DNA of 64,000 nt from NCBI RefSeq assembly GCF_002234675.1, contig NC_019877.2, positions 961,001-1,025,000 on the forward strand, written 5' to 3'. The stretch's first letter is position 1, and each line of letters starts with the position of its first letter. The DNA is from Oryzias latipes (lineage: Eukaryota; Chordata; Actinopteri; Beloniformes; Adrianichthyidae). The notes beneath the pieces are model-generated. The model saw only the letters and a program-made list of their open reading frames with translations. It did not search any database and had not been told where the DNA came from. Position numbers and translations under genes: made by a program. Positions 43,420 to 55,214 of the stretch are shown in pieces.

Positions 43420-45497
43420 GGATTTTCCACCATTCTGGAGTTTCCAAAGGTGTGAGGCAGCTGTCTGTGTTGTCTCACTCTCCAGCCCCAGTTCAACCAT
43501 GTGGACTTTAATGCTCACGTGGGGAACAACAGTGGCGCCCAGAAGGACGTGATGTGAACGGCCTCCCTGCTCTGAACCGGAGCTGCGTTCTCTTGTTGGA
43601 CCTCGTCATGGTTTGTCCGTGAACAGACACCATGTTTGACCCCAAAGGTGTTCAGGTCATTACACGTGGCTCCAGGAGTCATGGTCTACTTTGGAACTGA
43701 TGAAAGAGGAACCTCTGGATTTGTTATTGCACAACATAAAACAGTGAGGAGTCTGAGAAAGATTTAGTTTTACTGAGAAAAACAGAAACTGGTTTTAAAG
43801 AATGGACCTGATAACTTGTTGGTTGTAAAGTGGCTTATGAAAAACCTCAAACTCTGCTCCATTTGTCTCCAACTGTCTCTTAATATGTGATGAAATGTTC
43901 TTGGCTGTCATGAGAAGAAGGCGTTCCCTGCAGACATGGAACAAAGTTCTATGTGAGCCCCGCCCACTTTGAGTCTGATTTAAGGATGAGACTCAGCCTC
44001 AACCAGCAGAACTTCAGCTTCAGCTGCTCCGGTGAGTTTTCTTGATGTCCTGCTTTCATTCATTTGATTTTTTCATCAAACATTCTTCTAGAATGTCTCC
44101 ATTTCTTTCAAATGATGCTGTGGTCTTTGTCCTGTTTTAGTTCTTTAGAAAGTTCTTGGTTTTTGTGTATTTTCTACAGACAAATGTCAGGATCTTGGTG
44201 TGTTTTAGGCTAGGAGTTGGTTAAGATTGTTGGATTTTCTAATATTTTTTAGTCTTGTCCTGCTCCAGACCGTCTTCAGAGGAAACAACTTCTCCCAGAA
44301 GTCTAAGGGAAGAAACTTTTGCTCCTTTTGCAACAAGCTCAGGTTTGTCAAATGGATCAAGTTTGAAAAAGTCATTTGGTTCTGCTGTGTTTTTATAATG
44401 AACAAAGCAAAATATCTGCTTCTTTATCTTCATTAACTGTCATTCTAAGAAATACATTTTTTTCCGTTTTAGACTTGGCTTCAAGTCAACGACAACATGC
44501 CGTACGTAGCACCACTCATCATTGTTGGTGGACAAGGAGGAGACCCGTTCAGTTTTGATTCTGCACATAATGGAGCTGTGCTTAAAAAGCTGGATGTGTG
44601 GGTCGGACCAGAACAAGTGAAACGTATAACGGTCCAGATGTCTGACGGTGCTCAAAAGACATTTGGGAGAGGTGGTGATAAATTGTTCTCTTTCACTTTT
44701 GAGGATGGAGAATTCTTTTCCTCTTTCACTCTTTGGCCCAACAAAGCCAAAAATCGTCTGGGTGCCATTAAATTCTAAACAACGAAGGGCCGAAGTTTTG
44801 AGGCTGTGATGCTGTCTGGAGGTCTGTCTGCCATAACGCCAACACCAGTAGATGTTGGCTCTGGAATGTGTTTTGGAGTTCAGGGCAGGTCAGGATGGGA
44901 AGTTGATGCATTTGGGTTCATGTTCATCAAAGTTTCTTAGTGAACCGGTTCTAGAGGGCTAGATGGTGAAACAACAACCTGTGTGGGTTCAGCTTCTTGA
45001 TGAGAACAGAAATCAATGTGTTTGACAGAAATGATTTCACCTTCTAGCCTCCAGACAAAGACAACAGCTAATGATATCTGCTGTCATGAAAAGGGTTTGG
45101 TTCTTTGAAACAATCAGATGACATCTTTGAACAGATGTGTTCATGCTGCATCTGTGGCTGATGGGGACAATCACCTCTTTGATGGTTTCTCTTTGATTTC
45201 TTCATCTGGTTTGTGGTTTTTTCTTTGGACTTTTACTGCAGTTTTCTGAATGTTTGCATCAGATTTTTGGATTTGCTGTCATTTTTCCTGCTGTACTGAG
45301 AAACTCCTGATGGTTTTCCTGTTATTGTCACTGGAATCCAATGTTTCTGTTGTCCTCATCATCTCTTCTGGAAATGGCATTCTATCAGTAAATCTTGTTG
45401 GTGTGGACGCTGGAAAAAGCCCTTCAGTTCATGTCAAATCACTGTTTGTGCTCATCTAGTCTGTATGATTTGGAAAATAAAAACCTCAACCAAATCA
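43420..45497 (+). repeat. Lectin unit 3
   Basis: Same order as unit 2: flank from gattttccaccattctggag, short conserved frame, promoter and exon 1 (donor at 44032), intron to 44472, lectin exon, 3' UTR with AATAAA at 45476. Homology ends at 45497, before the CA block seen in units 1 and 2. It lies about 7.5 kb beyond unit 2, with the hAT element and zinc-finger remnant between. Confidence 0.85.
44497..44940 (+). pseudogene. Jacalin-type lectin gene copy 3 (nonsense codon)
   Basis: The frame starts at ATG 44497 (MPYVAPLIIVGGQGG) and stops after 93 residues at TAA 44776-44778, where copy 2 has GAA (Glu). Beyond the stop the frame is open to 44940 with the complete C-terminal part, including VDVGSGMCFGVQGRSG and the loop G-WEV-D followed by AFGFMFIKVS. 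Exon 1, both splice sites, 3' UTR and AATAAA are preserved. The exon 2 5' UTR is two bases shorter than in copy 2. A truncated 93-residue protein would lack the sugar-binding loop. Confidence 0.85.
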
Positions 45498-45499
45498 GA

Positions 45500-45885
45500 G
45501 TGTGACCTCTCTAATTGCTGGTTGCAACTGATTCCACAGCTTAGGAGCCGACACAGCAAACGCACAATACCCCCGAAACTTAAGTTTTGTTCAGGGACCG
45601 TTAACGCAAGCTGCTCGGAGGAACGTAAGGACTTTAGGAGGGAATATCTTAAAAGCAGACTGAAAGGCTAAGAAGGTGCTGTTCCTTCCAGGGACCTAAA
45701 AGTAAGGACCAGAATTTGAATAAAAAACAAATATTACACTGGCAGCCAGTTCAAAGAGACCAAGATCGGTGTTATGTGGTCAAACTTCTTTGCCCCACAA
45801 ATAAATCTGGCTGCTACATTTTGGACCAGCTGCAGTCTGGCTATGGATGCATTGGATAAGCCAGGATATAAAGTAAATGGCCGAC
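45500..45885 (-). mobile_element. LINE ORF2 C-terminus (Rex/L2-like)
   Basis: The minus frame reads RLQLVQNVAARFICGAKKFD, HITPILVSLNWLPV, then after a stop or shift FRSLEGTAPS, ending NQQLERSHS. It abuts the end of lectin unit 3. Confidence 0.75.
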
Positions 45886-45892
45886 AAAGTAT

Positions 45893-46385
45893 GCATTATC
45901 ACTTTTTAAGACACGGCGTGGAAGCCTGAACCGTCTGACGCGAAGCGTTAATGCTGACCATGGTCATTTCCAAAAGAAATAAACACAAACCAGTTTTAGT
46001 CCTTAATTCTGGTTCTTTTCCGATTTGGATTGCTTTTTTCACAAAAAGCGGAGTATTTCTTACGTGGTGCCAGGCTTTGTCACGCTACGTGACAAGGCGC
46101 CACACCACCGCTGCAGTCAAGATTCTGGGATATATCTATGCTGATCGTCCCGATGGGTTGAATAAAGCATCAGTTCAGAGAGAAAGTTCACCTCTTACCG
46201 CTTGTTTTTGTCCAGATGATGAAGATAAAGTTAGTTTTAAGGAAGCCAACGCAGTGATACAGAACATTTAAGCTAGGTGACCGGAACTTCTTTTTGGGGC
46301 GTGTGGTTATCACTGTGCGTTATCACTTTTTAATGCACTCCCAGCAGCCAATCAGAATATAGTATTCACCCGGACCATGGTATAA
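45893..46385 (+). other. 107-residue open frame between direct repeats
   Basis: ATG 45951 to stop 46271 gives 106 residues (MLTMVISKRNKHKP..., with FPIWIAFFTKSGVFLTWC in the middle and an acidic end). It is bracketed by gcattatcactttttaa (45893) and gcgttatcactttttaa (46317), 17 bp with one mismatch. The sequence after the second repeat (ccaatcagaatatagtattc, accatggtataac) resembles ends of common fish repeats, so the whole may be a transposon fragment. Not recognised as a protein. Confidence 0.35.
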
Positions 46386-46439
46386 CCTAGATTAAACTTT
46401 CAAACATTTGTGAACATAACAAGAATTTGGTGTTAATTT

Positions 46440-46840
46440 CCCTTTCTCTTTCCTGAAACTTCAACCGGCCATCAATATCAGGATTCAGATCCTGTGCAGC
46501 AACACATTTACTGTCATTCAAGTGTGTAAAACAATGAAATGTCCAAGAATCTTTTCCTGGTTGGCTTCCTGAATTGGCGCCATGAGTGACCAGACTGACA
46601 TCACGGGACTAGTACACTTCAAGATTTTCCAGCGCAGTAACTAGAGAGCTGACTATGTCATCAGCTGTTGTGTCCATCAACTCTAGAAACTCTGCTGTGA
46701 CGATCTCTTCACCACCTCTACCAAATATGCACAGCTGTATACATTTGTGATGTGGGTGCTTTCATCAATAGCGACCGAAAATGCAATAAATGACTGGATT
46801 CCTTCATTTGGCGCTTAAGTCTATTCAGTGATGTTGTATT
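46440..46840 (-). mobile_element. hAT transposase-region relic
   Basis: Matches 37640-37990 of the Charlie-like hAT element (tgtccaagaatcttttcctgg, gagctgactatgtcatcagc). No ends are visible. Several indels, dead. Confidence 0.7.
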
Positions 46841-46844
46841 TGAT

Positions 46845-47060
46845 TTGATTTGATTTGATTTTTTTTTTGGACAAGTGAAAACAAGTGTAGACAAGACAAG
46901 ACAAAATTATACAAAATGAATGAATGACCATATTTATCAATGATTATATTTCTGTATTTATATTTAAACTCCTTTATGTTTGGAAATTGTTTCAAGCGTT
47001 TACTGGTTCTGTTCCACAGCTTTACTCCACAAATTGAAAAACAAAATCTTTTTTTCTTTT
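46845..47060 (-). mobile_element. LINE 3' end with (TTGAT)n tail
   Basis: TTGATTTGATTTGATT at 46842-46860 followed by gacaagtg and a minus-strand 3' UTR. ctgttccacagctttactcc near 47015 is the end of a LINE ORF2 on the minus strand. Confidence 0.55.
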
Positions 47061-47123
47061 TGTACGTGCTTTATGTATGAGAATTTATTTTTTTCCCCTG
47101 AAATTGTATTTTTCCTCTCTTTT

Positions 47124-47134
47124 ATTATTATTAT

Positions 47135-47175
<41 letters not shown>
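47124..47175. repeat. (TAG)n microsatellite
   Basis: ATT repeats turning into about thirteen AGT repeats. Confidence 0.95.
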
Positions 47176-47199
47176 TTTAATATGTATTTATGTATTTAT

Positions 47200-47415
47200 T
47201 TATTTATTATGAATCTCATTTGATAATGATTTCAATAATAATTGTAATTATAATACTTAGTAATTTAATATTCTTAATTAATTTAATATGAATGTCATTT
47301 TTTATGTCCTTTTTTGATGTAATATAGATTTTTTCTGAATGTCGTTTTTTGCTGCCACAGATATATGAAATATCCCCATTGTGGGATTAATAAAGTCATC
47401 ATCTATCTTTATCTA
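47200..47415 (+). mobile_element. LINE 3' UTR end
   Basis: Ends with attgtgggattaataaagtc and ATCTATCTTTATCT, the usual 3' end of a fish LINE, oriented opposite to the LINE tail at 46845. Confidence 0.5.
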
Positions 47416-47459
47416 ATAAAGAACCTTTGGATATTCAAAAATAATATTAAAAAAAGAAA

Positions 47460-47562
47460 GAAAATATGTTTCGGTAAAATATCGGGATACGTATCGTACC
47501 ACGGGACGCGTTATCGGGATACGTATCGTATTGCCAGACTCTTGCCAATACACACCCCTGGG
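47460..47562. mobile_element. End of a DNA element (ATACGTATC-rich)
   Basis: cgggatacgtatcgta occurs twice (47483 and 47516) and the right edge, inverted, reads aggggtgtgtattggcaaga, a typical DNA-transposon terminus. The other end is not visible. Confidence 0.45.
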
Positions 47563-47566
47563 GCTG

Positions 47567-47815
47567 GGCTTAGCCGGTTCCACCCAAAAGCAGCAGGTCG
47601 ATGCTGATCCTCACACTCCCAGAGGGAAACCACCTTTATAAACCCTCTGCAGGTGAGGAGCTGGTGGACACAGGAAGAACCAATTTACTAAATGGCACTC
47701 CACCTGCCACAGAAATCTTTGAATACATCAAGGCTCTCTTCAATCCTGCTGACACAGGGTTGAAGCTTATGAGGAAGAAGAGGATGAGGAGTCGGCTATA
47801 CCTGAGCTGAAACCA
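47567..47815 (+). other. Duplicated short open frame (copy b)
   Basis: Counterpart of 37055-37250. ATG 47601, MLILTLPEGNHLYKPSAGEE and LVDTGRTNLLNGTPP are conserved, then the end diverges. The CTGCAG/GTGAGG donor-like site is also conserved. In this copy it runs into LINE sequence from about 47760. Confidence 0.4.
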
Positions 47816-47819
47816 TAAA

Positions 47820-48040
47820 GGCGGTAAAAGAGCTCCCTGATTTTCAAGACAGTGGGTTGGATAAGCTTTACCCCGAGTACCTCAAGTCTCTGGATGCTGT
47901 GGGAGTCTCCTGGCTGACACATCCCTTTTCTAGAAAGGGGGCCGGAGGGTGTGTTCCAACTACCGGGGAATCACACTCCTCAGCCTACCTGGGTAAGTCT
48001 ATGCCAGGGTTCTGGAGAAGAGAATTCATTTGATAAAAAG
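47820..48040 (+). mobile_element. LINE reverse-transcriptase fragment
   Basis: Pieces read LYPEYLKSLDAVGVSWLTHP and, in another frame, NYRGITLLSLPG followed by VYARVLE-like sequence, the N-terminal RT motifs of a fish LINE. It has an internal deletion and frameshifts, and lies directly before the acidic-gene paralogue. Confidence 0.65.
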
Positions 48041-48084
48041 ATGTGAACCGGTCAGCCCACCTCTGGATGACAGTCAGCATAACC

Positions 48085-48870
48085 ACACCTCCTACCGACC
48101 CAGAGAGTGAGCCAGAATTAGATGCTCGTCCTCCACAAACATTGGAGAACTTCTCTGAGGAGGTTCCAGCCCAAATGAACACTGAACCATCCAACAATGA
48201 GAATGAGGAAGTGGAAAGTTCCAGCCAATCAGAGCCCCCCCCAAAAGCCAAAGGTCTCCCTCTGGAGAAGGTTCAAAAAGGCTCTGAAACCAGCAAGATG
48301 GAGGAAGAACAAGAGTGAGACTCCTGTGGTCGTCCCGGATCAAAGCTGTCCAGAGATTTCAGAGGCAGCTGAAGATCTGCTTCAGAGTCCATCTGTGGAC
48401 GATCAAGACAGAGACTCAGTGCTCGCCTCTCAGTCTGCTGAGTCTGGATTGGCTGAAGAGGAAATGTCTGAAGACGAAGAAAAGTCTGATGACGAAGAGG
48501 AGGAAACTTCAGCTGATGAAGAAGAAATGTCAGATGATGAATATGTCAAGTGTTCTGATCAATCTGAAGACAAGTGGACAGAAGATTTCCATGTGGAGAA
48601 GATTTAAAAAGGCGCTCACCCCAGGGAGAAAACGCCAGTGTAACCCTTGTGCTATCTTAGATGACCCCCCCCTTCCATTGACATGTTCTCCCTACCATGA
48701 CAAAGGTGGATAAAGGTGGAAAGATTTCATGTAATCCATGGACACCAGTGAAGATCACAAATCATTGAAGAAAAAAGGTTCAGAGCACTGTCTAGTGGGT
48801 CTAGATGACCCAACTCCCAATGTTAAAGTGCCTAAGATAACACAAGGGATACAAGAAGATTAAAAAACTA
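48085..48870 (+). pseudogene. Broken paralogue of the acidic SLW-RFKK protein
   Basis: Homologous to 13610-14290. Frame 1 covers TPPTDPESEPELDARPPQTL to the C-run at 48230-48238, where a length change shifts the frame. Frame 2 then carries VSLWRRFKKALKPARWRK and the acidic tract. A 2-bp loss (acacaag to acaag, near 48571) shifts again before SMWRRFKKALTPGRKRQ. The end is cut by a 207-bp MITE. It also lacks a 60-bp segment present in the 13.7-kb copy. Two frameshifts plus the insertion make it a pseudogene. Confidence 0.8.
48643..48849. mobile_element. Small MITE with CCCTTGTG ends
   Basis: Inverted ends acccttgtgctatcttag and tcccttgtgttatcttag. Flanked by TA at 48641-48642 and 48850-48851. 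Absent from the paralogous position near 14255, so it postdates the block duplication. Superfamily uncertain; the TA flank would suit Tc1/mariner. Confidence 0.75.
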
Positions 48871-49012
48871 AGACTTGAACTAAACCAAAGTCGGGTTTCC
48901 TAATGGAGCTCAGGTTCACCCTTAAAAAATACTGGTGGGTCAGAGAGTGGGAAGATAGAAAAAAGTAACGAAAGAGGATGGAATAAATGAATGGATGAAT
49001 GAATAAAGGGGC

Positions 49013-49225
49013 GACTGTGGCGCAGCGGAGGGCGGTCAACCTCTGATTGGAATATTGCTGGTCCAATTCCCATATTTTAAACTGTCCTTGGTCAAGACTC
49101 TGAAGACACCTCGCCTCTGGTGGAAGGTTGGCGCCAGTGTTCAGCAGCGCCATCAGCGTGTGAATGAGTGAATGGGTCTGTGACTGTAACGCACTATTTA
49201 AGTTTACGCCATTTAAGCTCTAAAA
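49013..49225 (+). mobile_element. tRNA-derived SINE
   Basis: Same family and same paralogous position as 14518-14705, here with the head intact (gcgactgtggcgcagcgg) and a worn B box ggtccaattcc. Confidence 0.82.
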
Positions 49226-49408
49226 AAAATGAATGAATGAGAGAATGAATGAGTAATGCAACCACAAGGGGGCACAACCCAGTGGTTAATTGTGCCGGTC
49301 CCAAGTCTGGATAAATGCAGAGGGTTGTGTGAGAGCAAAAACCAAAGAAACATGTGAATCAAAAACACAGATGACTTCATGTATGTCTCACAAACTTCTC
49401 TTTATGTA

Positions 49409-50807
<1,399 letters not shown>

Positions 50808-50809
50808 TA

Positions 50810-51094
50810 TGTGTCATCAAGATTCTGTTACATGGCCCCCACTGCTGTCACTCTACTCCACGCACAGTCTGGACTCTGAAACACAGTCCTCAAGTGTTGG
50901 AGTCCACCCAGGTGGAGGAGAGAGTCATGTCACTTTGCCTTCAGGTGAAGCATAGGCCTCAGGCTATGGTTTTGGTCTGCAGGCCTAGACAGCAGTTATG
51001 GGTACCCAGGCTTCTTGATGTTGTCTTAGTCCTACTGGGAAGGGCCCCAACAGGGGACTGCCTTGTCCCCTTAAGGGTCTTTAACACCACTGAA
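50810..51094. other. Right arm of the duplicated block and unassigned DNA
   Basis: 50810-50850 matches 14886-14930 (gtgtcatcaagattctgttacatggccc). The rest has an open frame but no recognised domain. Confidence 0.45.
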
Positions 51095-52740
51095 GAAGAT
51101 GAATGTCTGGTTTTCATGCTTGAACAGAAAACTTTTTTACACTAGTTTTGTTAAACCTTTTTCTAAACTGAAACGTAAGAAGTCCAAAAACCAAAACTTC
51201 TAAAATCAGATTTTGTATTAATTCTCTGGTTCTAACATTCATTCTTGCTTTGGATCAAGATTCTTAAACGTTTAAACTTAATCATAACACTTAAAAAAAC
51301 ACACAGTCCTTATTTTAATGAAGTTTATGAAACGATTTAAATCCTTTCATTCCTGCAGATTGATGATGCCTTCACTGACATCAGTAGGATTTTTGTCTTT
51401 TCATCATCAAAGTTGAGCAAAACTTTCTGTTTCTGGCAGGCTGTGACATCATAGGTCATGTGACTTTAATGCAGCGGCTGCACAGACAGGCTTCCAACTA
51501 GGAACATTTCCATCCCTGCTGAGGTCACTGATGTGGGCGGAGCTGTCTCCAAGGCAATGGATTGGTCGGTGGTGCGTTCAGGAGAAGCCGCACTTATGCA
51601 GCTTCAGGTTGCGCTGGTCGGCGTATCTTTTTCCGCAGCGGTCGCAGATGTACTGCTTCCCGCCCGAGTGCACGTGCCTCTGGTGCGTGCGCAGGTGGCT
51701 GCCCTGGCTGAAGCTCTTGTCGCAGAGGTCGCAGGCGTACGGCTTCTCGCCGGTGTGCACGCGCACGTGCAGCTTCAGGCTGTTGGCGTTGTTGAAGGTC
51801 TTGTTGCAGGAGCTGCAGGCGAACGGCCGCTCCGTGGAGTGCGTGCGGCCGTGCGAGATCAAGCTGCTCTGCTGGGTGAAGCTCTTCCCGCACTCGCGGC
51901 AGCTGAAGGGCCGCTCGCCGGTGTGGACGCGGCGGTGGATCTTCAGCTGCCCCGCCTGCCGGAAGCTCTTCCCACAAAGTTCGCAGGCAAAGGGCCGCTC
52001 GCCGCTGTGGATCCTCAGGTGGTTCCGCAGGTTGACGGCGTGCCGGAAAGTCTTGGGGCACTGCTCGCACTTCAGGGGCTTCTGGCCGGTGTGGATGAAC
52101 TGGTGCGTTCTGAGCGTGACCGCCCGTGTGAAGCCTTTCCCGCACTCGCTGCAGATGAAGAGCTTCTCGCCGGTGTGCATGAGGGCGTGGCGGTGCAGGT
52201 TCTGCAGCAGGTTGAAGCGGCGGCCGCACACGTCGCAGCTGTGTGGCTTCTCGCCGGTGTGAGAGATGGCGTGCATCTTGAGTCGCCACTTCTTGTAGAA
52301 GCTTTTGCCGCAGTCGGAGCACTGGAAGGGCCGCTCGCCGCTGTGCGTGCACATGTGGCTCTGCATGCTGTGTCTCTGGCGGAAGGCGCGGCCGCAGACG
52401 CTGCAGGCGAACGGCTTTTCTCCGGTGTGGATCAGGAAGTGGGACTTCAGGTTGCTCTGAGTGGCAAAGCTTTTACCGCAGACAGAGCAGCTGAGCGTGC
52501 TCCAGGCCTCGTGCACGTTCGAGTCCTGCGGGTTGCTGGACTCGTGCGCTGGCGGCTGAGGTGAAGATGCAGCTCCTGCAAGACAACACTCTGGGTTAAT
52601 TTAGAGAGCAGCTACTGTGTTGAGAGAAGGAAACGATCCGTGAAGCAGTAATGGTTCTACTTTGTGGATTCTTTCAGAACCTGGACCTCAGGTTCTGCAG
52701 CATTCTGGACCTCAGCTTAGAACCTTCTATCTTCATTTCT
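51095..52740 (-). repeat. Duplicated segment: zinc-finger last exon with flanks
   Basis: Matches 61255-62875 over exon, 3' flank (cagaaaacttttttacactagttttgtt) and the intron side (tggttctactttgtggattctttcag). Direct orientation, offset about 10.1 kb. Homology stops before the upstream exons of the 51.6-kb gene. Confidence 0.88.
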
Positions 52741-53929
52741 CTGATCAGATGTTTGAGATTCTCTATCAAAAATGATTGGATGGAAAAGAACAGCAGCAGG
52801 TGACGCCGCAGACACCTGCAGACTGGAAGGGGCGGGGCTCACTTTCTGCGATGGCTGCCAGGTCGATGGTCCCACGTTTGTCTTTGACGGTGACCGCCGG
52901 GACAAACGGCGCCTCCATTGCTCCCTCCTCCACGTCCGCCTGTGGGGCAGAGGCCAGAGTGAGGTAAGTGAATGCACCACTGACCAAAACGGTGGTGGCA
53001 GAGGGGGGAGGGGTCGTCCCACCTGGGAAGCTTTTCCCGCATTGTCGGTCTGATGGCGAACTCCGTACGAGTGTTCAAGCTCTGCAAGGAACAAAGAAAA
53101 CAGTCATAGGACTGCAGGGGTTCCGTCAGTTAGAGCGCCGGCTGGGGGCGGGGCCTGTTCACGCACCCACATGCGTGTTGTTGAGGATGTTGAGCACGCT
53201 GATCTGTGGCTTCCTGCCGCTCTTCAGAGCCTGAAGAGGCTCCGCCTCCTGGACGATATTCAGGATCTTCCCCAGAGCCTCGTTCCCCAGAGTCTCCATG
53301 ACCAAAGCAAACTGCACCTGAGAGACGGCGAGGGAGGGGTCAAACAAACAAACAAACATGGAACCCTGAAGGCAAAAACACTCTGTGTCCCTGTGCTTCA
53401 GCGGCCTGCCGGCTGTTTCTAGTGGAACCACCCCATGGTCATGGTCAGAGGCTTTTAAACAGTAACAGGGAGAGCACTGGCTGGACACTGATGCACAGGA
53501 CCCTCATATTAATTGGTATTTTTAATTTCAGGGTAAACATCAGCATCTATGGGGCCCCCAGGGTCTCGGCAAAGTTTGCAAATAAAACTTTACTGAAAAA
53601 AAAAGATAACATATTCAGAAAAGTTGAAAAATAGTTTTACTGTTAAATCAGTCTTTAACTTTTTTCTCGAAGAACAGAACTTCTGTTTTTCCTCCTTATT
53701 TTGGTTTAAAAAGGGATAAAGTTCTGCCTCTGGTTCCGACCCGCTTCAGGGATCCACAAACCCTCACACCCGCTGGAGCCCCCCTCCCGCTCCTCACCAC
53801 CTCCTCCCGGCTCTCCTCTCCCGGAGCTCGGCTGTCGTCCAGCAGCTTCTTCAGCTCCGCCACGGCGGCGTGGACCAGAGACTCCATGACGGCGGCCAGC
53901 CGGGTCTGCACGGCGGCGGCGGGGGTCAT
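51578..53929 (-). CDS. C2H2 zinc-finger protein, five exons, eleven fingers
   Basis: Probable nuclear DNA-binding transcription regulator. Exons on the minus strand: 53929-53798 ([13 protein letters not shown]), 53317-53167, 53081-53023, 52939-52843, 52575-51578. All introns are GT-AG and the phases agree (0, 1, 0, 1), giving 1437 nt, 478 residues plus stop. Exon 1 has a helix ([16 protein letters not shown]) like the N-terminal segment of many fish C2H2 genes. Exon 2 carries [20 protein letters not shown]. Exons 3 and 4 are acidic linker. The last exon, from residue 147, has eleven tandem fingers (first Cys about 176) with TGEKP-type linkers. The final one ends HKCGFS with no second His in standard spacing. 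Target DNA is unknown. The last exon has a paralogue at 61751-62700. Confidence 0.88.
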
Positions 53930-54180
53930 CCTGCGGGCGGAGCGGCCTCCGGGCCGGGCTGCAGGCTGGAGAGCACCGACTGAAGCTCGCGCTCTCCCCG
54001 CGGAGCATCAACGGGGCTCCGGTGGCTTTGATCCCGGCCGAAGTAAACCGAAAACCCGACAAGAACCGAGAGCGGTCCGCGACTGAAGCATCAACATCCG
54101 GTCGGGGACTCCGATTCTACTCCGGAGGGAAACAGGGACGAGGAAGCAAAGGTTCCGCTTCTGGGTCTTCACGTTTAGAT
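53930..54180 (-). promoter_or_regulatory. CpG-rich promoter and 5' UTR of the zinc-finger gene
   Basis: GC- and CpG-rich sequence directly upstream of the exon 1 ATG, contrasting with AT-rich DNA beyond 54200. No TATA box, as expected for a CpG-type promoter. The transcription start cannot be fixed. Confidence 0.5.
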
Positions 54181-54199
54181 TTTATTAGAATAACTTTCA

Positions 54200-54830
54200 G
54201 GATTTGTTGTTACAAACTCGCTTATATGGCTTTAAAGTCACGTTCTGTTGCTCAGAGTCAACAGTCCCGCCCACAAACCAGAATTGATATCATTTTCAGG
54301 ATTTATTTTTTTTTGGAAACGCGTTTAAACAGTAATGACACACATTGAAAAGACAGTTATAAACAATTTCTACAATACAAAACGTAAGTTACAATTATTT
54401 AAATTGACTTATCAAGTTGGAACATTATTTGATTCTCAAAACTTCATTTTTTTTTTAAACAATATTAACCAAAAAGTCCTGGGCTGAAGCATTACATAAA
54501 AGGTCAATTTAAAATCAAAACATTTAACTAAATATATATATATATGAAAGCCTTTGCATACACAAATGCAAGATGTTCAGATTAACAAATTTCACTAGCA
54601 TTGAACACATTTTTGACATTTTTACAGTAATATATAGTTTCACATTTCACAAACAAGACAAAAGTTTTGTTCCTAAAACAAAAGGACATCATTCACATAT
54701 ATGCACACATTTTGTACTAAATAAGGTCTTAGAATAATTAAAATTTGTCAAATATGTCCAATAGTAGAACTGCCACCCTGTATACACTTTAAAAAACATT
54801 TCATTTTCTTCTTTGGTTTTATTTTATATG
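54200..54830. other. AT-rich, no feature
   Basis: AT-rich with an ATATAT run (54531-54544). No gene or repeat signature recognised. Confidence 0.5.
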
Positions 54831-54833
54831 ACG

Positions 54834-55206
54834 TTAGGTCGTACGTTTTTTTTCCATTTTCAGGCATGAATGAAACATTTTGAGCTTAATGACTTGTTCA
54901 GGATGTAGTCCTTGTGCAAGTCCTTCAAGTTGATCCAAAAGATCATGTTGTCCTAAGTAAGATAGGAGGAATTTAGGAGAGAGCCAGTCTGAAAATGTCT
55001 CCAGAACGTTTTGGAGTAGGAAAAATGAATGAAAAGATGTTGGAGTTGTAGCCATAAATATTGATCATTAAGCAATTACTATTGCTCATCCTCACAACAA
55101 GACAAATAAAGTGACCATTTGTATCACAGTGTGCCAGACTTCCCCCTAAAATGATTCCTAATGCAACATACCCCTGCACAGAATTCTGTATCATGTGAAA
55201 AGTCAT
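54834..55206 (-). mobile_element. L1-type LINE ORF2 fragment (degraded)
   Basis: The minus frames read GSLAHCDTNGHFICLVVR, LMINIYGYNSN and then FLLQNVLETFSDWL, resembling the endonuclease domain of L1 ORF2. With the L1 ORF1 at 57300-57943 on the same strand, it appears to be the other half of one element split by the LINE at 55215-57055. Confidence 0.55.
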
Positions 55207-55214
55207 CCCCCTAT

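Noticed and set aside
51533-52564. 343-residue open frame on the plus strand opposite the zinc-finger exon
   Set aside because: It is a shadow of the GC-rich repetitive finger array on the minus strand; its Ala/Val/Leu repeats follow the finger period. The same is true of 61706-62689.
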